From Brienomyrus brachyistius (taxonomy: Eukaryota > Chordata > Actinopteri > Osteoglossiformes > Mormyridae): a DNA stretch of 64,000 nt. The notes under the pieces were generated by a model that was not told the DNA's origin, ran no database searches, and saw only the letters and a list, made by a program, of their open reading frames with translations. How positions within the stretch are numbered: position 1 is the first letter of the stretch; each line of letters begins with the position of its first letter. This document shows positions 53,510 through 64,000 of the stretch, in pieces. Position numbers and translations under genes: made by a program. The stretch is from positions 16,130,254 through 16,194,253 of the forward strand of contig NC_064555.1 of the NCBI RefSeq assembly GCF_023856365.1. The letters run 5' to 3'.

Positions 53510-54480
53510 CTGTTGGTTTCCATGTGAGCTCAGGTCAGATTAAATGGCTCCTCTGAATAATCACCCCCTCCCCTGCATCCCGGAAGCCCCCACAAAGGCT
53601 AACTGTGCTTCTTATTACCCAGCCTCGTTATATAACTTGAGATAGTTCTGTGGGCCGATGGTAAAGATGCTATTGGGAGTTGTCTCCCCCCACACCCCAA
53701 GATGTGGTTGCGGAGGGGGATTTCAGCACTGTGCCACCTAAGCTACGGGCAACGGGTGACGTACCAAAGAAAGAGGTCATGGTTTCACGTGAACTGACAA
53801 AATGGTCTTTTCAAGGATGCTGTAATTCACAGAACCCTGAAATAAACACACGGTCCAAGAAGATTCTATTGTCTGAATGTGTTACTGAGGGCTTTGTTTC
53901 GAGGCTTGTATAGAGCAAGTACCGCTGTACCCTAGGGTGAGGTTTGACCTAAATTTTGCTAGTAATATTCCAGACATGTGAATGAGCAATAATGTGTCTT
54001 TAGCAGATCTGGAAATGCGTTTGTCAGAGTGTAATATTTCCTGATATGTTTCAAAAATATAAGGCTGACACTGCTGTCAGAATGATTTCTTTCCTTCGGA
54101 TTGAGGTGATTGTGGATGTTACAATATGCTGGTTTGCTTTGTGTCAATTATCCTCCCAACCCTCATGTACATTCAAATTTGTTTATCTGTCATTCTCAAA
54201 ATGTCACATTTACTCAAAGTTTATTGATATATGATTTTTCCGCAAGACTCTAACATATAAATGCTAATTTTAAAAGCTATTTTTAATACTTACCAGAAGC
54301 AACATTAATTTGTCAGGGTTTGCTAACCAAGTTTCAGGTTTCATGACTTAAACACATTCATACACTGAACTTCTCTGTAGTTAGATGCTTATCCGCTCAC
54401 TTCCCGCATTGTGCTTGAAACATGTAATATGAAGGGTAAAATAAAAGAGTACAAACAGAAAAAAATAAAACAAATAAAAT
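53510..54480. other. Unassigned non-coding stretch
   Basis: No gene or repeat recognised. Confidence 0.4.
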
Positions 54481-54494
54481 GACTGCCAAATTGC

Positions 54495-55165
54495 AGTGAT
54501 TTACCAAATTGCCCGTAGGTGTACATATATGAGTGACCAGTATGTTAGTGCTCACACTGAGTGAGTTTGCCCTTTGATGGCTTGGTTCCCCATCCTGGGG
54601 GTGTGAGTGTGCCCTGCGTTGGCTTGGTGCCCCATCCTGGGGGTGTGAGTGTGCCCTGCGATGGGTTGGTGCCCTATCCTGGGGGTGTGAGTGTGCCCTG
54701 CGATGGCTTGGTGCCCCATCCTGGGGGTGTGAGTGTGCCCTGCGATGGGTTGGCGCCCCATCCTGGGGGTGTGAGTGTGCCCTGCGACGGGTTGGTTCCC
54801 CATCCTGGGGGTGTGAGTGTGCCCTGCGACTGGTTGGCGCCCCATCCTGGGGGTGTGAGTGTGCCCTGCGTTGGCTTGGTGCCCCATCCTGGGGGTGTGA
54901 GTGTGCCCTGCGATGGGTTGGCGCCCCATCTTGGGTGTGTGAGTGTGCCCTGCGATGGGTTGGTGCCCCATCCTGGGGGTGTGAGTGTGCCCTGCGTTGG
55001 CTTGGTGCCCCATCCTGGGGGTGTGAGTGTGCCCTGCGATGGGTTGGCGCCCCATCCTGGGGGTGTGAGTATGCCCTGCGATGGCCCTTTGAACCTTCAA
55101 TAGGATAAGTGGTTATGGATGATGGATGGATGGATGGATGGATGCATGGATGGATGGATGGATGG
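54495..55165 (+). mobile_element. SINE family A copy expanded by an internal minisatellite
   Basis: Starts inside the SINE (TTTACCAAATTGCCCGTAGG, equivalent to CTAAATTGCCCATAGG in the 50.6-kb copy). It then enters the 42-bp array, and resumes with a degraded 3' end (ACCTTCAATAGGATAAGTGG, TTATGGATGATGG) and a long (GGAT)n tail at about 55116-55164. The 5' half with the promoter is absent. The block GTCC-GGATAGGCTCC expected before the tail is mostly lost. Confidence 0.88.
54559..55085. repeat. 42-bp minisatellite, 11 full units plus partials
   Basis: Units start at 54601, 54643, 54685, 54727, 54769, 54811, 54853, 54895, 54937, 54979 and 55021, always GTGTGAGTGTGCCCTGCG, with a degenerate unit before and a partial unit at 55063. 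Variation is concentrated at positions 19-30 (GTTGGCTTGGTG, GATGGGTTGGCG and similar). Units 1, 7 and 10 are identical, and pair 7-8 resembles pair 10-11, so multi-unit duplications occurred. Because 42 is divisible by three and no frame has a stop, long open frames appear on both strands; they are not genes. Confidence 0.96.
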
Positions 55166-55169
55166 AAAA

Positions 55170-55735
55170 TGACTGACAATATAAATATTTATATATCAGT
55201 AGTTGTGAAAAGATGCACAAGTGGCTTGTTGGCTACACCCAAAAATGTGCATCCCAAGCTTCGCAAAACTCATAAAAATGAAAGAAAAAAAAAACCCCAC
55301 CTGTTGCTTATTAACTCTTCTTGCGGTGTTACCTTTCCCTCAGAAAGTTTCCAGGATCGCACACCTTCTAACAGTCTCGCATTAAAGTTACATTGTATCA
55401 TGTGTCCCAGAAAGGATTCCATCCACATCGTTTCTTTTCAGTACATATTAATTATTAATTTAGCAACTTCTGTGGCTCATGAATTATTAACTCTGTAGAA
55501 AGTATAAAGAGTATACTGTTTTTCGGGCGGGGGGAGACTGTGCGTGCAGGAGGGGCTGCTCAAATACCTGGTTATATATGTACCTTTGACTATTAAACTC
55601 TTAACTAAAAATCTGACTGTAAGGAGAATAGAGGAGGTGAATCATTATTACTGTGTAAATAGGCAGCAGACAGGAACAGTATCATTCAAACCCTTCACAA
55701 CAATTAATGGCTTTGCCGATGATTCAGCCCCAGTC
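55170..55735. other. Unassigned non-coding stretch
   Basis: No gene; the 129-codon plus frame at 55109-55498 starts inside the GGAT tail and has no recognised domain. Confidence 0.4.
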
Positions 55736-55739
55736 ACAT

Positions 55740-56060
55740 ACAAAAGGCTCCGTAATGCATTTTAATTCAGCCCTCAGATTGAATAGATGGTAATTTACTT
55801 TCACTGCAATTGGATTTGAGCGTGATACCGGGGATATGATTCCCGTGTAAATGAGGAGGAGCTGTGAGATCCGGACGCGGGGGCCCGACCGCGGCCTCGC
55901 CACCTCGCCCGCCGCAGAAGCGCCGTGAAGGACGGCGCCCACGCAGGCGGGCATCCGTTATCGACGCAGGCACATGCAGGACGCAGTTCATGCATGAGTG
56001 CATCTATTTACACCATTGTTGTGTAAATATGCAGCAATTTCCCAGCAGTCATGACTGCCA
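55740..56060. promoter_or_regulatory. CpG-dense block with forkhead-like motifs (candidate regulatory element)
   Basis: About 18 CpG dinucleotides fall in roughly 110 bp at 55868-55975 (GACGCGGGGGCCCGACCGCG and GAAGGACGGCGCCCACGC), in an otherwise CpG-poor region. It is flanked by AT-rich CATTTTAATTCAG and by TATTTACA and TGTAAATATG, which are forkhead-type core words. It belongs to no repeat I recognise. Minus and plus frames through it are open but short. Whether it is an enhancer, a small CpG island or an exon cannot be told here. Confidence 0.35.
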
Positions 56061-56064
56061 GCGG

Positions 56065-57545
56065 TGAGGAATCGCTTTCCTGTCCAACACATCGTAAAAC
56101 ATTCAAACCGGGATGTCGCTCGGAAGTTAGGGTCTGAGCTTTCTGCCTCTTTCGCATTCATCCTTCACGCCTGAGTTTGGCCATTTAATACACACTAAGT
56201 ATATTTACGTACAGCCAGTCCTAGCGGGCTGGCAGTATGCATCTGTGAAGTACAGGTGTTCTCGTGATTTAAATCCTGCTTAAAACTAGGCCAGGCACGT
56301 TACAAACATGAATATTTCACTATTGATCAATTTTGTCAATTTCTGTATGTAATTACTATCACTATTTATGCAGCTTGAATGACCAGCAGAGATGGATTTG
56401 ATATATAGTACAGTACAGTGCCATTTTAGGCAGCTAAAGGAAGCTGTGTTAATGTTGGTGTATGATTTTAGGTTGGAGTTCTGGAAGTAAATCGGTGTAG
56501 TATTCATATTTAGGTACCTCAGCATTTGTATTTATGTATTTACTCTACTTATTTTATAATATTATTTTGTAATGCACTCTTTCTACTAAAAAAACAAGGC
56601 TTCTGTATAGCCTAGAAGTGCAGTAGGCTATACATCATGTAGGTCTCACACCCCTCGGTCTCTCTCTCGTGTGGCTCTAATGAGCCAGACCTGTTGGCTG
56701 TTTAGTCTTTAATCTCGTTAAAGCCCTCGTGTGGATTACCCCAGGTGCCTCTTGTCTGCTCGCTCACCTGCCCTGTACAAAGTGTCCTTCAGTTCTGTGA
56801 TCCCTGGCCCAGTCACTGATGTTGCTGCCTGCATGTGCACGTGCTCAGGTTTGTCCTTGCTTTTTATGCGACTGTGTGGTGGTTTTTGCTACAACTCCCT
56901 AATTAGATTACTAATTAGAGGACTGATTGGCTAAAGATTCTTCACACCTGGGTTCGAACAGCTAACCCAAAGGTTAACCCCAAAAACCTGCATACAGACT
57001 GTCCCATTGTGGACACATGTAGCGAGACACAGTACACCTGACCTCTCATTGACCTACACATTACACTGCAGGAACCGGCCTTACATAACAAAATACTGTA
57101 TGCTTTTCATGTGGAAGCTTTGCTTGGGTCTCACATTTAGTAAATTCATTCACCCACTAAAAATATGTGAAATTAAATATGGCCTTGCAGATAAGGATTA
57201 CACAGCAGACTAGGGAAGCCTTTGGCTGCACCAGGGACTGCAACCGAGTGAGAACCGTTTTGCTTGTGTTTGTTGGTTACAGGGAATGTTCCAGATTGTT
57301 ATGTGCTCCGTGTCACTGCTACAGATTTACTCTGCGGGCAAACAGGGGTCGTGTGCCAGCTATCACCCGGCTCCATTTCCAGTGTTTATCATGATATGTG
57401 GGAATAGCTGATTATTGAGATGGGTCCTTTGCATTGCGCATGAGCTGGGTTTGACGTAAGGAACACTGGAGTAGCTGTTGGTGTTCTACTGTGTCAGCAG
57501 AACCATTGAACATGACTCTCTCCCCGCCTGTCCATCTATAAAATA
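56065..57545. other. Unassigned non-coding stretch
   Basis: No gene or repeat recognised. Confidence 0.4.
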
Positions 57546-57549
57546 AATG

Positions 57550-57640
57550 CTGTGTGTGTGTGTGTGGCTCGGGAGGTTAGCCTTCTGGCCTGTATTCAGA
57601 AGGTTGCTAGTTTGAACCCTGTGAACGAATAAGGGAGTAA
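57550..57640 (+). mobile_element. Short (TG)n plus SINE family B tRNA-like head
   Basis: A TG tract at 57551-57566 runs into GGCTCGGGAGGTTAGCCTTC (A-box region) and CAGAAGGTTGCTAGTTTGAA CCC (B-box region with GTTTGAACCC). The tRNA-unrelated body does not follow, so only the head remains. Confidence 0.65.
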
Positions 57641-57644
57641 ATCC

Positions 57645-59250
57645 ATCGAGCGACAGCACATCCTACCATCACAGATTGGTGTATTTTGGTTTTTTTTTTT
57701 AATTGATTTTGATTTAGCTGTGTCACATGGCCAAATGAAGTCATACCCGATAGTGGATCTTGTCCTCTTATTGCCCTCTGTTACTGAATCCCTGGTTCTC
57801 GCAGGAGGTCTAATGGGGGTGATTGACCTCCAAGGTAACGACTTGCGCCACCAAACCGAAGTATAATTCATGGGTAGTGTAAGCTGAAGGATGTACCGTA
57901 TGATATGTATATAAATTGTAGCTCATTTTAATTAGTGCAAGAAATATCAGTTGTGAAATTAGGAAGTGCTACTTGCAGTAAATGTGATTCCTATGTCAAC
58001 TTCTCTTAATATGAAGGTACATCAGATTTCACTTTGGAGGGGGGGTGTTTTAACAATCAGATGGCAGGTCTGAAATCAATCTCGGGGGGGAAAATATTTT
58101 CACGAGCGGAAAGTCTAATGTGGCCTGATGTAGTAAAGCTCTTGTTCGGTATTTTCTCTGCAGCAAGAATAACTTGACAACTCGTGCTGGAACTGAAAAT
58201 GCGCCTGTTTGAGTGCTTGCATTCGCATGCCTTTTCCTTTGCTTATAATTATGTAACATGATGCATTAAGATGTTTCACTTTAAAAGCCTCGTCTGTGTT
58301 CGCGTTACTAAAAAGGGAACCGTGCACCTGACAAGTGTGTTTTGTTTGAATTGTGGAAAAACCTTGTAGCGCAAACCATTAAACAATCTCAAATTTAAAA
58401 AGGAGTATTCTGTATGTACTTTGTGTATCCTGCCTTGTGCACCTTTTTCCTGTCTTCCGAGCGGTTTTAACAAAAAATGATTTCCTCCAGAATTAAAGTT
58501 CTGATTCTCATAGTAAAATCATACTGTAATATTACTGCGTACTTCATGATGGTTTACTAACATTTTGAGTATGTAAATTAATTTTAAAAAATTGTTTTAA
58601 TCCCCCAAAATCCATGACACTGAAGAGAGCAGAATTGTGCGAGACAGGGAACCAATCTGGCGTCCGCCAGGACTTCCTGAAGCTCTGTGCAGAATAGTGC
58701 CGCCAAACCACTGTAGTGAATGTTCTAGAACAGAATTGTCAGGTCCTGCCAAGCCCTGCACATCTGGTTACATCACTCCCCCCTAATTAGTATCGCATTT
58801 TTGAGCTTAAAAATGTAAACATGAAGACTGACTACTGTATCATAAACTGCACAGTTTGTCAGTAGTCAATGAACAGTTGCAAGGACGACCAAAATTTCAT
58901 CTTTCCTGAATCCCTATAACCTCTGTAAAATGACTGGTATTGCATTATTAATAGTATAATAGTATTAGCAGGTGCTTAGCGCCCTGGAGGTCAGAGCTCA
59001 GAGGCCCTAGGGGCGACATTTCCCTCCCTCTCAAGGCATCAGGGGGCTATGATTTATTGCCAGGATGAGAACATTGCTACAGCTCATTGTTTGCCATCTA
59101 AATGTGTTTCCCATGGATGTTTATGGATTCTTCTGTCCATGCAAGACTGGAATTGTCTCTGAGTTCTTCCACTTGATTCCTGACCTGAGCTCCATTCCCC
59201 TCCGCGTAATGCTAACACACACACTTAACCATAAGATGCATATGAATTTG
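57645..59250. other. Unassigned non-coding stretch
   Basis: T-run at 57690-57700, G-runs at 58036-58046 and 58084-58090. No gene or repeat recognised. Confidence 0.4.
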
Positions 59251-59256
59251 TTTATA

Positions 59257-59580
59257 CACACACTCATTGCCCGCTTTATTAGGTACACCAACTAGTACCC
59301 ACTCTTTTCTACAAAACCACTTAAAGGGTAGAAGCCATTCTCCATACCCTTGTATTGAGCTGCTATTTTTGCACTTGTTAGCGTTAACAAGTTCGGGCAA
59401 TCTCTCCTGGCCTCGCTCATTAACGAGGTGTCTTCAGCCACTGGAATTCCGTTGCCTAGATGTGTGTGTTCATAACATCATTCTCTACTCTCTGTACATT
59501 CTATGCATTGTACTGCGTGAAGAATCTCAGCAGAGAAGCTGTTTGAGACCAACACACATGCCTACATTATTAGGTTTGGA
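59257..59580 (-). mobile_element. Tc1/mariner relic with TTTATTAGGTACACC terminus
   Basis: The left terminus CACTCATTGCCCGCTTTATT followed by AGGTACACC matches, from memory, a fish Tc1 family ending CACTCACCGGCCACTTTATTAGGTACACC. After a large deletion the sequence resumes as antisense of the N-terminal DNA-binding part of the transposase (CTCATTAACGAGGTGTCTTC, ATCTCAGCAGAGAAGCTGTT). The right terminus was not seen. No usable frame remains. Confidence 0.68.
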
Positions 59581-59584
59581 TTTT

Positions 59585-60812
59585 AGTTACAACGGAAATA
59601 TAAAAATGTGTATCTTTACCTTCCTTTGGATAAACTTTATTTCTTGGCCTTTATTGATCATGGCTTTGTATGTTGCATAACATCGTTACACGAATGTAAA
59701 ATCTATATCACAGATACTGAGTTAAGTGTTGATAAATGTGATCTATGTCATAACGGTGAATCTTCATCTCCGTGGTTCCTAATAGCTGTATGTTGCAGGG
59801 GTGTCTTGGGATGAGACTCCACACCCTGCTGGTTTGGATCTTGAAGGTAGCCAGATTCTGACAGGGATTTTGGGTTTGGGCAATTAAAGGGGGGGGGGGG
59901 CTGGATTTATGCCGGCACGTCATGTTGGGGGACAAGCCAACGACATCCATGCAGTGCACTGTAGGGCAGACAGATAGCGTCTAAACCAATCCATGTGCCA
60001 ATTAAGTTTATTTTAATTGATGTGGAAATGAAACCATAGATTCCAATATTTTAGAATTAGACTTACAGCTGAGAGAATAAGAAATGTCTAGGTTAAGAAT
60101 TTATTTTTCGTTTCGTTCCGGACATTTCCGAACGGGTTTCTTCTCAGATCGCTGTATTATACAGTGACTGTTTGAAAACCGATGCATTCTTTCTGCAGTG
60201 TTTCCAACTAAATACTTTCCCCAGCAGGTGTGCTACTTCCTTTTTTAAGCTGATCCCGTCGCCCTGACCATCTGTGTATCTGATACACTCCGTCTTTCAA
60301 CCACCTGCAGCATCATCAAATGATGGTTACATTTCCCGAGGCGTGTAGATGCCTTTTCTACACATGCTTGAGCGTCCCTCTGCTTACTCACTGTCTCTGC
60401 TCTCTTCACTCCCTGTGAAATGGGAGACTGTGCATTTTACTGGCAAGACTCTCCGCGTTGGTGTAGGATGGCAGTGGTCGCATGTGTGATCGAGTTCCAA
60501 TGCATGGTTCCAGACGGCGTAAATAATGCATGACGCTGAAGGGGCACAACTTCAAATGACAACGTTGGACGCATGAGCCAATTTGGAGGCGATAAACGAA
60601 TCAGACATTGCATGTCCTGCGGTGGACCATCCCTTAAATGGCTAACATGAGGTTGTGCTTCTATGCCCTTTTTAAACTTGATGGTGAAGCAATCATTTTA
60701 AATTCTTCAGAATGGTAAAAGTGTATGAAGGTTTTATGTATGAAAGCAAAGCTTTCTTTGCACAAGCATGTTGGAACACATCTTTTCACACATCCCATTT
60801 TGCTCTCCTGTT
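59585..60812. other. Unassigned non-coding stretch
   Basis: G12 run at 59889-59900. No gene or repeat recognised. Confidence 0.4.
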
Positions 60813-60817
60813 TTGGA

Positions 60818-60935
60818 GGAGGGGGGGGATTAAGGATCTTGCTCAAGGGTCCAACAAAGATGTGATTATTCTGCCACAGATGCTATTGGAGCCAGCAATC
60901 TTCGGATCACAGGTACAAAGGCTTACTCCCCCCCC
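60818..60935 (-). mobile_element. SINE-like family B fragment, antisense
   Basis: GGGGATTAAGGATCTTGCTC, AAGGGTCCAACAAAGATGTG, then GGAGCCAGCAATCTTCGGAT and CACAGGTACAAAGGCTTACT are the antisense of the family B body and its tRNA-like head with degraded B box. Confidence 0.68.
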
Positions 60936-60939
60936 CAGT

Positions 60940-62135
60940 CACACACCTCACCCAAATCCCCACCCGTGGCTCATGTTCCAAGCAGCACCTAACTGAAAAT
61001 TCAGCTAAACCTGCCAGTAACACACTCCTGTCTGTCGTCACGCCTCCCTTTGCATATTGGAAATTAGCTAATTTATTATTCATGAGCACCTTTTTCCTCG
61101 CATATCTCTTGCCTAATTCTCTTCTGTCGACCTCAGAGTTTCATGGCTCTTGCTCTAACTTCCCCTGTAATGCAGACTATTTTGTTCCTGTGTTCACTGT
61201 TTGGTATTAAATATACTGTTTGTATTTATCCTGTTTTTAGCCCTCTTCAGGAGAACTCCAAATATGCATATTAACATTTAGACTGCTGCGACATCCACTG
61301 TAATTTCTACGGTTTTATGCTGATCTTTGTTCCCCTTCCCATTTACTGTAATGTTACAAACCTCCCAAAATCCAATCCAGCTGCTCTGATTTTCCCAGTC
61401 TTTTGTAAACTATATTCAATCACCAGTTACTGTGATAGTTATTGATGGAAGGTTATCTAAGCGCAAATGACCAAGTCTGAAGGCAACTTGATCAATTATA
61501 TTCAACTTCTGCACTGCATTTTAAAATAAGCAATTATTGTAATTGACAGAATTCTAGTAGAACTGCATATGAAATGTATAAAATGGGTCTCCAGTGGCTC
61601 TTTTTTTGTTTAGTCAAATACAATGTTGTATTTGTCTTAAGCAATATTATTAATAAATGATTCTCGGTCATGTGTTTACTTTTGAAGATTTAGCTTTGAT
61701 ATTCTTGGATGTCACCTTGTTCGACAGCTGTACATGCCATGCTAATGGTCTAAAAGCTTTTCCGTGCAATGGTGTGGGCACTGCATCCCCTCACACTTTA
61801 GCCACAGATTTGAGGTACTGCCATCCTGTTTGACCAAAGAATGTCTTTCATGCTTTCTCTCTCTAAATTTTCCTGATCAAGCTCTGCAGTGATGCTTCAC
61901 CCACTGCAAAATTTCTTCTGCCAAGAAACATGGAAAACATTCTTCTTCTTGAATATCAGCACTATACCTTATTTCCTTCTACGTGATGTTGAGGATTGTT
62001 CGAAATGAATCAGGTGTTTCATACCGGTGATAGTTGGTGCAGCTACCTCCTTGGAGAGAGTCCTTAAAGAGTAATAAAGCATGCATAATTATTTTGACTA
62101 TATAACCAAATCCCGTTCTACATATAAAATTAATG
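60940..62135. other. Unassigned non-coding stretch
   Basis: No gene or repeat recognised. Confidence 0.4.
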
Positions 62136-62141
62136 TAGAGC

Positions 62142-62660
62142 TACAGTATCTGTCAAAAGGCTGTGAAGGTCTACTGAATCATTTGTCTTTCAACCAGATA
62201 ACAACTCAAAGCACACCTCCAGGTTATGCAAGTGTGGTGGTATCTTGTGAAGAAGGAAAGATGTGTTGTGACAGATGACCTGGCCCCCACAATCCCCTGA
62301 CTTATTCCCTATAGAGCTAGTTTGGGATGAGTTGGATCGAAGAGTAAGAATGAAGGTAGGCAACATGTGCCCAGAACTTGTGGATCCTCCATCAGCACTG
62401 TTGTAGTCTGCTGGGAAGCTTCTCCATCTGGGAGATGGTTGGAAGAATGCCGAGAGTCTGCAATGATGTCATCAAAGTAAAGGGGGCTATTTTGAAAAGC
62501 CTAAAATTTGAGAGAACTTTTGAAATGTTCAGCACTTTTCTAGGTCATTGCATAACTTGATGTGTATTACTTGAGGCCTTATGCAATAAGGTGAATAGCA
62601 TAGCTACAAGAGACAAATGCTTTGAAAGCAGGGGTGTCCAGACTTTTGACTGGTATTGTA
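62142..62660 (+). mobile_element. Tc1/mariner relic, internally deleted, both ends present
   Basis: The left end TACAGTATCTGTCAAAAGG and right end GACTTTTGACTGGTATTGTA are inverted repeats of the same Tc1 family as 8599-9130. Immediately after the left end comes the 3' half of the transposase. A DNNSKHTSRL segment holds the second catalytic Asp. In another frame, WPPQSPDLFPIELVWDELDR holds the third catalytic residue (Glu of PIE). About the first half of the gene is missing, one base is lost before the Asp, and an in-frame stop lies downstream. A non-autonomous deletion derivative that could only have moved with transposase supplied elsewhere. Confidence 0.85.
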
Positions 62661-62664
62661 TATG

Positions 62665-64000
62665 GATGCTGTTTTGTCATAAATTTACTCTCAAGTATGG
62701 CCAGACCTTGTATGTGAGGAGCAGACCTTGGGTTTGAAAGTGCCAGTACATTATATAGACAGAAAATCTGTCTAATGTGACAGACACTTCATTAATCACA
62801 AAGAAAATTGCAGTATATGAATACACACATTTTAAACAGCAAAAGGTATTTGGACATTAATAGACAAACTTAAGAGAGAAGTATGAATAAGAACTGTGCA
62901 AAGATTGTCAGGGTAATGTCTCAAATAAATGATGTGCAAACCCACAAAATCTCCATGTGAGTGTGCATGGGGTATGATTTTGTCTGCATCTTTTGACGCG
63001 ATTAACAAACGTTGCCTAATGGTGCTCAGCGACACATCTTGCTTCCCCGTACGAATAAGTACGGCATGCACAGTGGGAGCGGCCGGCCATGTCGCAATAT
63101 TAACATGAGTAGATGTAATGGATTTATGATGAGCAGTATCATTATCTCAGCAGAGGTGGAATTCTCCAGGAGGATGGTGGAATGGAGCCAAGGGCTGTAA
63201 CCAGCGAGGGTAAGAGCAGATTAAAATAGACGAGAAACCGGCATTAACTCGTTCCTCTTTGGTGGAAAGCCAACCAAAGCACTTCTCAAAGAGGCTGTTC
63301 TCAGAGTCCAGATGAACTTCAGATCAATGAACATGTTCTATGCGGGGGAAAATCTGCTAAATACTTTGATCTGTTATCACAGTGCGGCACAGACAAACAC
63401 AGAAGCATCTTCAAGAAGTTTCTGGTTGAAGTAAAGCTATCTACCCCAAAACCAAGAAATCCATTTAATCAACAAGCACATTAACTTACTTACCCCTTTG
63501 CCTATACTGTAGATTGTAAGTATCACACAGATTTAACAGAGTATACTGTATCTCTCCAGCAGTTCTTGAAAGCTAGGCATGGATCATTTCCAATGTACAA
63601 GAGGCACAGAATTCTGGAGTAAAATTTCTGTAAAGCCCACGCACAGACATGGTGATCTTCTGCATGGTTTTGTGGCTCGTGTATGTTAACAGAATCTTAT
63701 CTTTGTCACTGCAAAAAATAACAGAACAGAATTTGTAGTCTTTTTGGAAGTGGCAAGTGATGTTTTGTTGGAGGCGTACAGAGCTTGTGTGTGTGGATAT
63801 GAAACAAACCCAGGGATGGAAAAAAAACTAAACAAAACCTTGTACAGTGTTATTCATCTGAAAAAGTAAATGTTTTTGTTTTTTGTTGAAATGGGTCTTG
63901 AAATTGAGTACAATATATCAATGCAAAGTTCCAGCCGTTGCTGCAGTCCGTGTCCAGCTTTCGCCTGTCGCATTATCTGGCCCTGCTGGGTTTCAGAAGC
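62665..64000. other. Unassigned non-coding stretch
   Basis: No gene or repeat recognised. A CpG-bearing CGTACGAATAAGTACGGC and GGAGCGGCCGGCCATGTCGC near 63047-63097 is unusual for the neighbourhood. Short frames only. Confidence 0.4.

Noticed and set aside
54559..55085. Possible CRISPR array
   Set aside because: Units are contiguous with no spacers, and the unit is an internal piece of a SINE in a vertebrate-type genome.
54397..55179. Long open frames on both strands (up to 260 codons) with 14-residue repeats
   Set aside because: The repeats are the 42-bp minisatellite, which is stop-free in several frames because 42 is divisible by three. The frames run from SINE sequence into GGAT tail.
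57567..57620. tRNA-like sequence
   Set aside because: Only the SINE family B head; the acceptor stem does not close.

Overview
The window looks like non-coding DNA from a ray-finned (teleost) fish: a gene-poor, AT-leaning intergenic or intronic stretch packed with transposable-element remains. The host inference rests on a near-full-length Rex3 (RTE-clade) non-LTR retrotransposon with conserved Rex3 motifs and a GATG-type tail, several fish-type Tc1 transposon relics, many fish-type tRNA-derived SINE pieces, abundant (CA)n/(TG)n tracts, and small inverted-repeat elements of kinds common in fish. The species cannot be named from the sequence. I found no convincing host protein-coding gene, tRNA, rRNA, CRISPR array or operon. 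Apart from transposon reading frames, the open frames are short, mostly without recognisable domains, and many are antisense or simple-repeat artefacts.

Layout. 1-8.6 kb: unassigned DNA, a 5'-truncated Rex3 piece, a 181-bp hAT-like MITE, and a ~305-bp segment (Rex3 tail plus flank plus part of the MITE) repeated in inverted orientation at 4.3-4.6 kb. 8.6-15.2 kb: a Tc1 relic split by a SINE, several decayed SINE copies, and a repeat with GGGGAC/GTCCCC motifs flanked by CA tracts. 16.6-19 kb: a hAT-like element, an L2-type reverse-transcriptase relic and a Ty3/gypsy pol relic. 20.3-24 kb: the most structured part, a palindromic MITE split by Rex3 (10-bp target-site duplication, TSD), a second copy of the same MITE, then a solo-LTR-like element with a 5-bp TSD. 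26.5-37.6 kb: further MITEs, a SINE nested in a MITE, another Tc1 relic. 39-49.7 kb: a GACA-type tract, more LTR-like pieces, a Tc1 relic and a small hAT-like MITE with a near-perfect 8-bp TSD. 50.6-55.2 kb: two SINE copies, one carrying an internal 42-bp minisatellite. 55.7-64 kb: a CpG-dense block, two more Tc1 relics and unassigned DNA.

The sequences do not form a pathway. What they record is insertion order: MITE before Rex3, MITE before SINE, Tc1 before SINE, and tandem amplification inside a SINE. I see no evidence for a new multi-gene system. The best leads are the nested Rex3/MITE locus, the SINE-born minisatellite, and the inverted duplication that may be a Rex3 3' transduction. Sequence recall of repeat families was done from memory and by eye; no database was searched.
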